Below, piece by piece: positions 46,512 through 57,313 of a stretch of 64,000 bases of DNA. Numbering within the stretch: the first letter of the stretch is position 1; the number at the start of each line of letters is the position of its first letter. Source of the stretch: Clytia hemisphaerica (lineage: Eukaryota; Cnidaria; Hydrozoa; Leptothecata; Clytiidae). The translations under genes were made by a program, and so were the position numbers. The stretch spans positions 1,011,086-1,075,085 of the forward strand of contig CACVBU010000918.1 of assembly GCA_902728285.1 (NCBI GenBank). Direction: 5' to 3'. A model generated the notes under the pieces. It was not told the DNA's origin, searched no databases, and was given only the letters and a program-made list of their open reading frames with translations.

Positions 46512-47447
46512 TCAACATCTTTCAGTATGAATCGTCCCTCTTCGATAACATTTACGATACCAATAATGTCGTATTTTAGAAAAACATGTTAAATACACAA
46601 TAGGATTCGAAAGAGCATTTATCAGCCCAAAAAAGGCATTCAATTTGATGCCTAGCTCTGACACGCCTGTCATGAGAAGAGTCAATGTGAATAAAATCAT
46701 AGGTATCAGAAAGACGCACGTCCAGATATTTAGTTTCATAACATCTTTGACACTTCTTTTCAACTTCATAATTACATCCAACCTTTCTGCTTCTACACCG
46801 TGAAGGTTTTCTACATATGGTCTGTTTGCTTCGCTCTTATCACGCAAGCGAATTGTTAATTTCCCCAGGACAAGAATGGCAACACAGGTGGCTGTTCGTA
46901 AAATTAAGAGAAACGAAAAAATACCGCGATTTGTGAAAAACATTTTATACTTTGTTACACTACTTGCATCATCAATAAAAAACAAACAAACAAAAGTGAC
47001 TGCACAAAAAGTGCCTGAAATAGACACAGCAATGTTGATTCTAAGTTTGGAGACGAGTTCTTGATATCGTAAAGGGTATTTGACAGCTATCCATCGGTCG
47101 GTGGCTATCAAGACAGTGATAAGCATTGACGAGGCATGAAAAATGTATACAGACATTGTCATCAAAACCATTACTGTCTGGTTAGGTAGCGTGTCATTGA
47201 CAGTCGATTCAATTAAATAAGATAATTGGCAAATAGACAAGATGACAAAAACTGAATCAAAGATTGACAACACCCGAATCAAATGATACTGATTTTCATT
47301 TACACGAAGTTTATATATAACTAATTGTAGGATTATATGCAAGACCAAAGCCATACTTTCAAGTGATAAATAAACTTTTAGGAATATGAAGTCATTTATT
47401 TCCAGGTTGGCTTTTACAAAAACCTCTGATGAAGAAAAATTAGACAT
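46512..47447 (-). CDS. Rhodopsin-like 7TM receptor, divergent paralogue
   Basis: A single-exon, 311-residue plasma-membrane receptor with seven hydrophobic segments. Segment 3 ends in LITVLIATDRWIAVKYPLRY, a DRW in place of the class A DRY. Segment 7 carries NPIVY (family NPxxY), followed by a basic helix-8-like KIRHYWYRK. N-glycosylation sequons lie at the N-terminus (NFS) and in the first outer loop (NDT, NQT). The TM1 Asn and TM6 CWxP motifs of class A are absent, and no outer-loop cysteine pair is evident. It clearly resembles the three plus-strand receptors over its whole length (NINIAVSISG-type segment 4, HGVEAERLDVI loop), but is the most diverged and lacks their flanking repeats. Ligand unknown. 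The start ATGTCTAATTTT is the first Met of the frame. Confidence 0.85.
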   Translation of the reverse strand: MSNFSSSEVFVKANLEINDFIFLKVYLSLESMALVLHIILQLVIYKLRVNENQYHLIRVLSIFDSVFVILSICQLSYLIESTVNDTLPNQTVMVLMTMSVYIFHASSMLITVLIATDRWIAVKYPLRYQELVSKLRINIAVSISGTFCAVTFVCLFFIDDASSVTKYKMFFTNRGIFSFLLILRTATCVAILVLGKLTIRLRDKSEANRPYVENLHGVEAERLDVIMKLKRSVKDVMKLNIWTCVFLIPMILFTLTLLMTGVSELGIKLNAFFGLINALSNPIVYLTCFSKIRHYWYRKCYRRGTIHTERC

Positions 47448-48684
47448 GATCTTATGATAGGATAGTACCTAATTCTGCCATAGGTTAACGATCTCATGAA
47501 GGGAGTTTATCAAATTTATGACTTGGTAAAGGTTTTTTATTACTTTGGGTGTTAAAAGAATTGATCAAAGAACATGCCCCGAACTTTACGTTGAAGCTTC
47601 CCAAAATTAAAACAACAAAGTGCAAAGAGGTTCGTGTGATTCCGATTGTAACGCAAAAAAGCGAAATAGATAAGAACAGAAAGAATATCTAATAATATTT
47701 AGCTATATAATAAAAACGATGAACAAAATCAAAAGTCACTTAAATCCCCACCTCCAGTACCCCCTAATGGGAAAGTTATATTATAATCATGGAGGTACAA
47801 AGAAAAACAGGAGAAGTATGTTATTATAACCAAGCTTGCCCTACGATTAAAAAAGTTACGAGGTTTGCATGATCATAATCTCATATATCGTGCATTTTTA
47901 ATGAGCTCTTTTGTCAATTGGTGAAATCTTATTGGCTCATTTCAGTTTTAGAAATTAGATGAGACGAGATCCTTTCTTTCTGACATCAGTGTTAGAAAAT
48001 ATTTGAACTAAAAAAAGGCCTGTAAACTTGTCAATTCTTCATCAAATGAAGAGATTTTTCATTAGGATCCGTGACAACAATTTCCGGAGTGGAATTTTAT
48101 GATTTCATTTCAAAGAACAATGTATTTCGAAACTTTTTTGAGAAGGGAGTAAATTTTTTGGTACAGCACAAATTTTTATGGGCCAAAATCGGAAATTACC
48201 CCTTTTGGGCCCAGGTGAAAAATTCACTTAAGAACTATATCTTGGAATATCAGTATATTATATACCATACGATCGGAAATTCTCTCCTGATTTCAAATCA
48301 ACTCACAACTATGGTTCGAAAATCAACTTACGACGAGTTATATCGATTCGTAGTAGGGTGAAATAGGTCGAACCTATAAATGTGACGTCAAAAGAAGTCT
48401 ATATTAATGATGAATACATTCTATACTTAAAAAATTGTTCCTGTCTCTTAAAACCAGCGCATATCTTTTCAGTAACTCGTCCAAGCAAGGTGTTAAAAAA
48501 GAAGTCTGCATTGCATTTCAATGCCACGGCTTCTTTTCTTTTTATAACGACCGCCGCAAAAAATGCGAAGAGGGCGCGTCAAGTTCTAGCCTATCTCTAT
48601 CCCAACACGCGATTTTTTTTATCACTCCGGAACGGTGTTGAGGAAAAAGCCGTGGTCGTCTGGTACAGGCAAGTCAAGTTCATT

Positions 48685-49026
48685 TTAGGCTGTGCGCATC
48701 CCCAGAATTTATTTTGTTATAGGGGATGCGTATCGTGTATGAGATTCTCGTCCGAGAGTTACCTCAAATTTGGGGTAACCAAAATTTGCATAAATTTACA
48801 TAATTTCGTCACATCCGATCAAAGAAAGAAAAAAATGAAGTCATTGTGCTGTTATTTTCATAATTATCAATTTTCATTCATTGAACAAAGAAAAAAGTCA
48901 TTGTATTGCTATGACGCATAATCAAAACAGAAAAAAGAAAAGACGGGGGTAAGTTGGAATAGAAATATTTTAGACGATACGCATCCCCTATATCAAATCA
49001 TATCAGAGGGGATGCGTGCAGCCTAA
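48685..49026. mobile_element. MITE with GGCTG.GCGCATCCCC ends
   Basis: Left end TTAGGCTGTGCGCATCCCC and right end GGGGATGCGTGCAGCCTAA are inverted copies. A second inverted pair (AGGGGATGCGTATCGT and ACGATACGCATCCCCT) lies inside. TA sits at both borders. No coding capacity. Confidence 0.65.
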
Positions 49027-49200
49027 GTTCGTTTGGGATGAAGAAATTAAGCGCTGCGATTATAGTAAAGTTTGTTTTGTTTGCGAAAAAAAGTGTACGG
49101 AAAAACAGAAAAATTCATGAGACAAAACATGGAGTAGTTTTGATCGAGTTTGTTGGAGAAATGGAGTTTTAGGAGTCTCCTGGCACAAAAACTGCAAATG

Positions 49201-49882
49201 TAGTGTGATCGTGTTACAAAAGTACAGGATGTTTGTAGGAAAAAAATAATATCAGGCTGAAACTTTCTCCAGACCTTCTATAGGATGCTTATGCCTCAGG
49301 AAAAAATCCCCTAAAATCCCACTGGTGGAACATCCCTTTTTTTGGGCAATTTCTTTTTTCCCCAGGCAAAACCCTAAGGTCGAAAATTTTGGAAAATTTC
49401 AAACTCATTTTCAGACAATATCATGTATACTGTACCATTTGAAAGCTCTCAAAAAAACTATATATAAGACTTTTAAATGGGTATAGCCGATTTCATTACC
49501 TAACTCGAGATAATTTCACGCAGAAGATGCAATTTATGGTCAATTTTAGACCAAAATGTGGCGAAAAGTGGAACTTGCGCATGAAATATCTTGAGTTAGG
49601 TAATGGAATTGACTATACCCGTTTAAAAGTCTTCTATGTAAGTTTTTTGAGAGCTTTCGAATGGTATACGTGATATTGTCTGAAAATGAGTTTGAAATTT
49701 TCGAAAATTTCGCCCTTTGGGTTTTACTAGGGAAAAAAGAAATTGCCAAAAAAAGGGATGTTCCACCAATGGGATTTTAGGGGATTTTTTCATGAGGCAT
49801 AAGCATCCTATAGAGAAGGTCTGGAGAAAGTTTCAGCTAGATATTATTTTTTTCCTGTAAATTATGCTAAACGACCCCACTA
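49201..49882. mobile_element. Long-TIR MITE (GTGGGGTCG family), copy 2
   Basis: TA-flanked, about 680 bp, with inverted arms of roughly 300 bp. The left end GTGTGATCGTGTTACA and the right end TAAACGACCCCAC are flanked by arms carrying CCAGACCTTCT and AAGCATCCTATAG in opposite orientation. It matches 37,655-38,279 in reverse. It is more complete than that copy and would form a long hairpin if transcribed. Confidence 0.75.
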
Positions 49883-49912
49883 ATGGTCAATGGTCAGTAA
49901 ATCAACTTTAAG

Positions 49913-50129
49913 CTCAGCGATTAAAATTTTTGAAGATGAGCAAAGGAATCGAGAAGAAATGCCATCATCCTCAATACCTCAACCCGTTTGTGTTGATGAA
50001 ACAGAGAAAGAAACAAAACGAAAGAAATGGAAGAAGCCTGATCAACCGAGGGAAACAAGAAAAGTCATCGGTGTTTTACATAATATTGACATTTGTATTT
50101 GGTGTGGATTTCGTTTGCCTACTATAAAA
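49913..50129 (+). CDS. Possible exon, charged Lys/Glu-rich (dynein continuation?)
   Basis: An open stretch between AACTTTAAG and ATAAAA|GTGAGT reads SAIKIFEDEQRNREEMPSSS, then a Lys/Glu/Pro-rich part (KRKKWKKPDQPRE), then VIGVLHNIDICIWCGF. Its phase fits the open end of the dynein exon at 45,636, and its composition looks coded. It does not match a dynein stalk or AAA5 that can be recalled. If genuine, the minus-strand receptor at 46.5 kb would be nested in a dynein intron. It could equally be the first exon of another gene. Confidence 0.3.
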
Positions 50130-50945
50130 GTGAGTATGAAAGAGCTCTACTAGTTAATCCTTTGATAGTTTACTGTTGCCAAAGCGCGGATACTTTAAGA
50201 AAATCTAGTATGTTCATACTTTAAGCTGTTTAGATCTCCGGATCTACAAAGGAATTACAGGCTTGTCAATAGCTCGTTAGCTAGCTATGAGTTTGCTCTT
50301 TTTTTGGACGTGTTTGTCGCTACTAATACTAATATTATATATCCTTGAGTCGTGTTTTAAAACGATTGTATTGTACAGACTTGTAGACTTTTCCTAATAA
50401 CTGTGATGAAGCGTTTTCATTTGATAAATTAGAAACATTAACTGCTAAAAACAGGAAACCAATTTGGGGCTAACGACACTTCCGCTAGGCCCCACAAACG
50501 ACGGTATATAATACACGAAACGATTTCCTACTATAAAAGTGAGTATGAAAGAGCTCTACTAGTTAATCCTTTGATAGTTTACTGTTGCCAAAGCGCGGAT
50601 ACTTTAAGAAAATCTAGTATGTCCATACTTTAAGCTGTTTAGTTCTCCGGATCTACAAAGGAATTACAGGCTTGTCAATAGCTCGTTAGCTAGCTAAGAG
50701 TTTGTTCTTTTTTTGGACGGCTTTGTCGCTACTAATACTAATATTATATATCCTTGAGTCGTGTTTTAAAACGATTGTATTGTAGGTAGGTTTGATTTAG
50801 AGACTTTTCCTAATAACTGTGATGAAGCGTTTTCATTTGATAAATTAGAAACATTAACTGCTAAAAACAGGAAACCAATTTGGGGCTAACGACACTTCCG
50901 CTAGGCCCCACAAACGACGGTATATAATACACGAAACGATTTCCG
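50117..50945. repeat. Tandem duplication of about 412 bp
   Basis: 50,117-50,525 and 50,530-50,945 are near-identical direct copies, differing by a few substitutions and a short insertion (GTAGGTAGGTTTGATTT... region). The copied block begins with the end of the possible exon at 49,913 and its donor site (CCTACTATAAAAGTGAGTAT). Confidence 0.85.
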
Positions 50946-51660
50946 TCCGGGTCCTAACGACAATTCATTACGAAATTGCATATCAGACAAATGATATAAA
51001 ATGACCCGGATAACGAAATGGAACATAAACTTGTTTTGCGGGGCTAAGTTTTATTTAATTCTCGTATATTAGAAGGCTAATATCTTCAATGCTGATAGTT
51101 AGAATGTTCAGAGCAAACTTGAGTTATCTTATTTTGCATCGGGCGAGCTTAGAATTTCTTTTGATACAATTTATAAAAGAAATCAAAAGACTTTAACAAC
51201 CAATTACTGACAAATTAAACTCCTGTTTTACTTTATACTTCCATGTTATAATGTTCTTTGATTAGGATAGACTTCACGCTTTTTTATAAGAATAAATCCC
51301 ATAAGAACATTTACGATGGAATCGTCCAAAAAATTAAAAATATGCTAAGAATATGACCATCATTGAAGTTAGCACCAGAACCTAGGGATGCCTTTTTAGA
51401 GCATTTCTAACTGTGTGGATTACCAATTATCCCCCAGTAAGGCCCAATATTCTCGCAGAAATAACATTTTATGCTTTAGGTGTATATTAAATTTCGATCC
51501 TAAAGTACGAATAAAGAGTATCCATGATGAAATGTGAAAACGCCATTCTTATAAAAAAACGTATTTCTTTTAACACCTACACTATGGCAAATAATTTATC
51601 TTCACTATATATGATAATTTTGATAAAAACATTGGTTGGTAGGTCTTCATCGATTCAACC

Positions 51661-52590
51661 ATGGTCAATTCTACATTAGAGAGTTTTGAAAAGAGCACTC
51701 AAGAAAAGGGTGACGAATTTCTTTTCGTAAAGGTGTTTATTGCACTTGAAATTATGGCTTTGGTCTTGCACGCTATTTTACAATGGGTCATTTTCAAACT
51801 TGACGTAAATGAAAATCACTATCATTTGATTCGGGTGCTGTCTATTTTTGATTCAATGCATGCCACTTTTGTGATTTGTCATGCTTCTTACTATATGGGT
51901 GCAGTCATCAACAAAAGTCTACCAAACTATACAGTGATAATTTTATTGACAATGTTTATATTCATTGTTCATGCTTCATCGATGCTTATCACTGTCTTGA
52001 TAATCACCGACCGATGGATAGCTGTCAAATACCCTTTACGGCATCAAGAACTTGTCTCCAAACGTAAAATCAACATCGCTGTGTCTATTTCAGGGATTTT
52101 TTGTGCAGTTTCTTTGAGTTGCTTGTTTTTCATTCTTGATATAAGAAGAGTACTTAAACTATTCATAAATCGCAGTATTTTTTCGTTCCTCTTTATTTTA
52201 CGAACAGTCACCTGTGTTGCCATACTTGTACTGGGAAAATTAACAATTCGTTTGCGTGATAAAAGCGAAGCAAATAGACCACATGCAGAAAACCTTCACG
52301 GTGTAGAAGCAGAAAGGTTGGATGTAATTATCAAGTTGAAAAGAAGTGTCAAAGATGTTATGAAACTGAATATCTGGACTTGCGTCTTTCTTTTACCTAT
52401 GATGTTCTGCTCTTTGACTTTTCTCGTGACAGATGTGTCCGAGTTAGGCATCAAATTGGATGCTTTATTTGGATTGGTCAATGTTATCTCGAATCCTATT
52501 GTGTATTTAACATGTTTTTCTAAAATACGACAATATTGGTATCGTAAATTTTTCCAAAGATGGACGATTGATCCTCAAACAGATGAATGA
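51661..52590 (+). CDS. Rhodopsin-like 7TM receptor, array copy A
   Basis: 309 residues in one exon. Hydrophobic segments lie at about 22-46, 55-80, 91-115, 136-159, 170-195, 234-257 and 264-286. DRW is at 117-119 followed by IAVKYPLR. NPIVY is at 278-282, with an amphipathic KIRQYWYRKFF after it. Sequons are NST at 3, NKS at 84 and NYT at 89. The 40-residue third inner loop is charged and ends in KLKRSVKDVMKLN, a plausible G-protein contact. No TM1 GN motif or TM6 CWxP. The start CAACCATGG is a strong initiation context conserved in all three copies. A possible 3' splice site (TTGGTTGGTAG) just upstream leaves room for a 5' UTR intron. Compared with copies B and C it has two extra residues after segment 4 (RRVLKLF instead of RRELF). 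Confidence 0.85.
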   Translation: MVNSTLESFEKSTQEKGDEFLFVKVFIALEIMALVLHAILQWVIFKLDVNENHYHLIRVLSIFDSMHATFVICHASYYMGAVINKSLPNYTVIILLTMFIFIVHASSMLITVLIITDRWIAVKYPLRHQELVSKRKINIAVSISGIFCAVSLSCLFFILDIRRVLKLFINRSIFSFLFILRTVTCVAILVLGKLTIRLRDKSEANRPHAENLHGVEAERLDVIIKLKRSVKDVMKLNIWTCVFLLPMMFCSLTFLVTDVSELGIKLDALFGLVNVISNPIVYLTCFSKIRQYWYRKFFQRWTIDPQTDE

Positions 52591-53100
52591 TAAACAAAAA
52601 TACCTTGCATAGAGTCTATTTTATACGTTGATAAAATCCGTAGTCTAGGGCTTTTGCTTGGTATCTACGGCATTTAGAGTACTATAGGTCAAAATTTTCA
52701 GTTTTTATCATAACTTTTAATTATCTTCAACCGATTTTAAAGTTTCATATACCAAAATTTAAGTTAAACTTTCCTCTATATTGAAATAAAATCTCACAAT
52801 GTCTTGACAAACCTGTATATTTTTCTTGGCACACCCGGTATGAGCGAAATGGAGCATTGGAAGGAGTGAGTGGGGGTTTGAATCGGGAGTTTCTGGATAG
52901 TTACATTCATAAATATTTATTCTGAATGATTAATAGGTAAATTGCCTTAAACCTAAACTTAAAACCTAAAAATTTGTGTAAAATACATTCCCAAGAAAAG
53001 TGGAATGCTGGAATCCCATCTGAAGCGATTTTGATTCTATGTACGAAACGATTTTCATGTTTCAAAAGCGCTACACTAGAATACTTTTCAAATATTTTTA

Positions 53101-53860
53101 CTCTTTCCAGGGATATGTTATAGCGGAGCTGGATAACGCACATTTAAAAAAGCCTTGTTCTATCTCTGTCCCTGACATTAAAATTTGATATGAAATTTAA
53201 CTTTTTTAATTACAAACTCGTGAAATTTGGATTTCCTCTTAGCCAATGATTCTGCTGCTGCATTTATCGTTCACGATTAAAAACTTTTAATTATCAAGAG
53301 AGTCTGTAAAACATTGGTGAATGACAATTTAAAAAAATGAAAACATTGTTTTCATTAGTAAAGTTATAAGAAGTTTCTTCTTTAAGATTACAAAGAGCAC
53401 TTTTTTATTTGAAATACCGCGCTACACCGCGGGGTGCCTCACTTTCTAACTGATATTTTCAGATAGCAAGTCGGTATGTTTGATTTTGGAAAAAATTTCA
53501 AGTCAATTGAAACAATATTTGTCAAAATATTTACATCCGAAATTTTTAAAGAGAAATCATGAAAGCTTCCCAAATTCATAACACACACTGATAAAAATAG
53601 ATATCATTTACAAGGATGCTTTTGGGGTATCTTCTACAAATATCATTTTGATGAAAAGCGGGAACATCATAGCAAAATATGTGCAAACGTACTGCATGAA
53701 TACTTTGTCTGCTTCATTTTTCTTATAAAAACAGAACACTTAAGGGGACAGAGATGGATTTTTATTATCAACAGTTTACAATAGAAAAGACAAAGAAGCA
53801 ATCCGCCAAAGGAATTCTCGTCCTTCATCCAGCTCCGCTATAACATATCCCTGCTGTTTC
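53101..53860. mobile_element. hAT-like non-autonomous element inserted in receptor unit A
   Basis: Inverted ends CAGGGATATGTTATAGCGGA and TCCGCTATAACATATCCCTG bound a 746-bp insertion at 53,108-53,853. It is flanked by CTCTTTC and CTGTTTC. The corresponding sites in the other two units (ACTGTTTCTAATC near 60,322 and 63,158) are empty, which proves it as an insertion. CAGGG termini and a 7-8 bp duplication suggest the hAT superfamily. Confidence 0.8.
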
Positions 53861-54544
53861 TAAGCTAGAAAGATAAATTTAAAATGCTAGTTTTACAATT
53901 GTTATCATCGACATGAAAAATATGAGCAATCTGATTGGCTCAAAACGCGTACATAAATGTTGTATTTCACATTGTACCATACAAATACAAGACCTCGTCC
54001 CATAAAGGGGTCTGGTAAGCGAGAGATCATATTTTGTACATTTTTATGCTCAGAAATGTTTTCTTTTCATTCATAATACACAACAGGTTATCCAAAGACT
54101 TATGAAAATAATGTTTTGATCTTTTTAATGACCGTTCGATTTTTGGACCTACCCCGGTGGAGGTCCTATAAATTAACCTGTGTTTGTTCGTCCATTCGTC
54201 CGTTCGTTCGTCTGTTACCAACTTTTCTCAGGATTGAATCATAGGAATATTTTGATTTTTGGTACAAAGGTGTAAAATGGTAGTGGGCAAAATATGACAG
54301 AGCCCGATTTAAAAAAAAAAGATTTTTGGGTAAATTTGGGCCAAAAAACGGCTTGGACTTTGTGAAAAATTGGATCATTAATTTTTTCTGATTATTTGCA
54401 TGAAAGTAGCGTACCATCATAGGTAAAAGATGGCTCAAGCAGATTTTTGGCAAAAAAAATCATTTGGCTTAAAAAACTATTGTTATTATTATAGAAGAAT
54501 ATATCGCAGGTCTATTGACCTCAATGAAACAATCTAATTTAAAT

Positions 54545-55558
54545 TTACAGTTCATCAATAACGGTCTTTTTACATATTTTCTTAAAGTAGAGCTTAGCCC
54601 GAGGGCTACCTCTCACTTTCAATACGCAGCATTCATCCTTCTCATTCTTCGTTTTCTCTTTAGCTTTTTCATGCCATTCTTTAATGGTTCCACGTTCTTT
54701 CTTGGAGAAGTCATCTGTCACACTGAAATTTTGTTCGTTTAGTTTATGGACTGAGGCCATAATTCTTTTCTTGTCTTCTTCATTGCCCAACGTTACTTTC
54801 AATGGCTGCCATCTTTTCGTCTTGAACATATCATCCTTTCGAGCACCAATTCGTTCTGCGGTGACAACGTTTATTTTTAATCCCATACGATTTCCTACAA
54901 CTTCCTCCACGTAATCTTTGTCACCGGCCCGCTGTTCCTCTTTATTCTCATCTTTATTTTCACCTAAATGATGGACAATGATGTTGGATCTAGTTGAGTT
55001 CTTCCAGCGATCTTCTTCTCTTTCTTCTTTTTCATTTTTGATAAATTTCTTAATGATAACCTCTTGTTTCTTCACCTCTTCCTTCGTGATATCTGCATAT
55101 GTTGCCCGTTTTGGTTCTTTAGCGACGTCTGCTTTGTTTATAGCCATAAGTTCCTCCATTTTCTTCTCTAGATTATGCAATCTAGTGTTGAAAACAGATT
55201 CAAATATTTGCTGACCTCCATCTTGACATTCTGCTTTCGTTATTGTTTGCGTTATTTGGTTACTTCTGACTCTTTGGTTACTTGTTTTGATTTTTTCCAA
55301 AAGTATTGGCGTGACTGTAACACATTTTTTACATTCGAAGCATCGGCTTTTGTATTGCAGAAAAAGCTGAATTTGGTATGCGGGAAGCTCCGAACAAGCA
55401 TAATGAACGAATCTCTGGCATTTCCTGCATTGTAACATGTCATTATCCTTTATTATTTCATTCGTGAAGCATTTATTGGCGGTACAGGATCCATATTTTT
55501 TCAGCATTTTCAGTGGATTTTTCATCGATTGTTGCCATTCTTTTTCATTCATTCGCAA
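54545..55558 (-). CDS. LINE ORF1 protein (PHD finger, coiled coil, RRM-like)
   Basis: A 337-residue intact frame. Residues 20-80 hold a PHD-type zinc finger with the cysteine/histidine order C..C...CRKC...HYAC...CFECKKC. A coiled coil follows (RLHNLEKKMEEL), then a lysine/glutamate-rich hinge. The C-terminal domain contains SNIIVHHLGE, TAERIG, RWQPLKVTLGNEEDKKRI and VTDDFSKKER, matching the RNA-binding ORF1 domain of CR1/jockey-type LINEs. It coats element RNA and acts as a chaperone in retrotransposition. No reverse transcriptase follows downstream on this strand in the window, so the copy is not autonomous. Confidence 0.8.
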   Translation of the reverse strand: MRMNEKEWQQSMKNPLKMLKKYGSCTANKCFTNEIIKDNDMLQCRKCQRFVHYACSELPAYQIQLFLQYKSRCFECKKCVTVTPILLEKIKTSNQRVRSNQITQTITKAECQDGGQQIFESVFNTRLHNLEKKMEELMAINKADVAKEPKRATYADITKEEVKKQEVIIKKFIKNEKEEREEDRWKNSTRSNIIVHHLGENKDENKEEQRAGDKDYVEEVVGNRMGLKINVVTAERIGARKDDMFKTKRWQPLKVTLGNEEDKKRIMASVHKLNEQNFSVTDDFSKKERGTIKEWHEKAKEKTKNEKDECCVLKVRGSPRAKLYFKKICKKTVIDEL

Positions 55559-55559
55559 G

Positions 55560-56560
55560 AGCGTGGCTGTGCATGTTTATCTATAAGAATCACTATTAAT
55601 AAGCATACATCAATGTTCTTAGTCAAATTACGCAACTTTTTATGAGATGGATGATTTTTTTGCTCATGAGGACTTACTTTTGAAGAATATATTTGTTTAG
55701 ACAGGAAATTTTCAAAACTCAATACACTGGTTTCCCTTATCGTTCACCACTTCTGGGCTATCCGTCCTGCTCACAGCGTCCTTTCCAGGAGTAAAAAATA
55801 GAAAGTTAAATGGTAATTTAAGAGGTTAAGTTTTAGTTTAACTTTTATTTTGTTACGACGCCACGCCCTTTAGCGTATCTAGCTAGAGTGGCTTTGGTAG
55901 GCCGTCCGCCCATAGTACGCCCTCGTCGCATTTGCTCCTTTCGGTAGAATCTATAGGTGGTTTAGAGCTATGACTTCGAGCACTGATCTTCCATTCGCAA
56001 AGAAGCTCATCTTACAGTGAAGACAGAGAAAATTATTTTTTTACCTCCCTCCCTCCCTTCAAGGCTTGCGAGCATGGTTGCAGGCGGCCATCTTATACAT
56101 TATAATTATTGTCAAATATGGGAAATATTTTATCCCCAAAATTATTTGTATAGGAGTGGTTAGCCAATAAACAAATGCCAAAACTTAATACACTGGTTTC
56201 CCTTATCGTTCACCACTTCTGGGCTATCCGTCCTGCTCACAGCGTCCTTTCCAGGAGCAAAAAATAGAAAGTTAAATGGACCATTAATTTTTTCCAATTT
56301 TTTTGCATGAAAGTAGGGTACCATCATAGGTAAAAGATGGCTCAAGCAGATTTTTGCAAATAAGATTTGTTGGCTCAAAAAACGCATGATTATCTATAAG
56401 AATCACTATTAATAAGCATGCATCAATGTTCTTAGTCAAATTACTCAATTTTTTATGAGATAGATGTTTTTTTTGCTCACAAGGGCTTACTTTTGAAGAA
56501 TATGTGTGTTTAGACATGAAATTTTGGTTGCTTGGCGTGTTTTCATAAAAAAAACTGGCC
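55560..56560. repeat. Rearranged repeat block between LINE fragments
   Basis: The segment 55,577-55,800 is repeated in two parts: TTATCTATAAGAATCACTAT onward at about 56,390-56,525, and ACACTGGTTTCCCTTATCGT onward at about 56,190-56,280. A third weaker copy of TCACTCAATTTTTTGATGA type lies at 57,070-57,175. No gene is seen. Confidence 0.6.
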
Positions 56561-57062
56561 AAATTGAGGGAATTAAATGAGTACGAATTCGATGCTTATA
56601 AAATTGCTAGGCAAGTTAATTTAGACACAGATCAAGGGCGTGGCGTTGTCATATATGTTCATACCTCGATAAAACATTTAGTAGCCGATGTCAAACCTCC
56701 AATCACTTTCAACGAAGTATGCATGATTGAAGTACAATTATCTGGAAAAGATTTGCTTGTGTCGCGTGCATCTACCGAAGTCCGAGCAGTCTACATCATC
56801 AAACGGAAATAACAGCAACCCTGAATTGTCTGATCAAATCTATTGCACTGAACAACAAGTATTCCCACAAATGTTTGCTAGGAGACTTCAACTTCCCAAC
56901 GATAAATTGGGAAAATTGGACAACCCCACACATAGAACTAGAAGATAGTAAAGAAGAAAAGTTTCTAGATGCTTTAAGAGATGCATATCTTCATCAACAC
57001 GTTGACGAGCCAACTCGATGTCGTGAAACAGATGACCCATCTCTCCCGGGGGGGGGGGGGTA
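56545..57062 (+). pseudogene. LINE ORF2 endonuclease fragment, frameshifted
   Basis: Two open stretches in different frames make one broken AP-type endonuclease domain. First comes a part with NEYEFDAYKIAR and DQGRGVVIYVHTSIKH up to LSGKDLLV. After a one-base shift near 56,760 come IYRSPSSS, LLGDFNFPTINWENW, KEEKFLDALRDAYLHQHV and EPTRCR. The GDFN.P.INW motif and the PTR.R end are characteristic of CR1/jockey LINE ORF2. The sequence ends abruptly at a G run near 57,048. It is not functional. Confidence 0.8.
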
Positions 57063-57313
57063 CTACCAACGTTCTTAGCCAAATTACTCAATTTTTTGAT
57101 GAAATAGATGTTTGTTTTTGCTCACGAAGTCTTGAATATGAAAGAATATTTCAAGAGCATGAAATTTTGGTTTCTAAACGTTTTTTTACAAGAAACAAAC
57201 GACTAATTTTAATAGATCGTCACTATTTGTGTTCTGAATGATTGTTTAATGGTCACGTCACGTAGATATCAATTATAAATGTGTTAAATGCATAACCAGG
57301 TAGGTCCATAAAA

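Larger units (their letters stand above)
51305..54310 (+). repeat. Receptor tandem unit, copy A
   Basis: Upstream (AATATGCTAAGAATATGACC, AACACCTACA.TATGGCAAAT), coding and downstream sequence match the units at 58.6-60.8 and 61.4-63.6 kb. Copy A has no TTTTCAC minisatellite upstream and carries a 746-bp insertion at 53,108. Its right end runs into a longer version of the GGACCTACCCCGG repeat. Confidence 0.85.
54145..57313. repeat. GGACCTACC repeat split by nested insertions
   Basis: The left end TTTTGGACCTACCCCGGTGG (54,141) and an inverted GGTAGGTCCATAAAA (57,301-57,315) may be the two ends of one element of the 12.5-kb family, with LINE sequences inserted between. TTCGTCC tandem words lie at 54,188-54,215. 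Confidence 0.4.

Noticed and set aside
48071-48921. Two open frames of 96 and 179 codons
   Set aside because: No recognisable motifs, composition typical of AT-rich non-coding DNA, and the second overlaps a MITE end.
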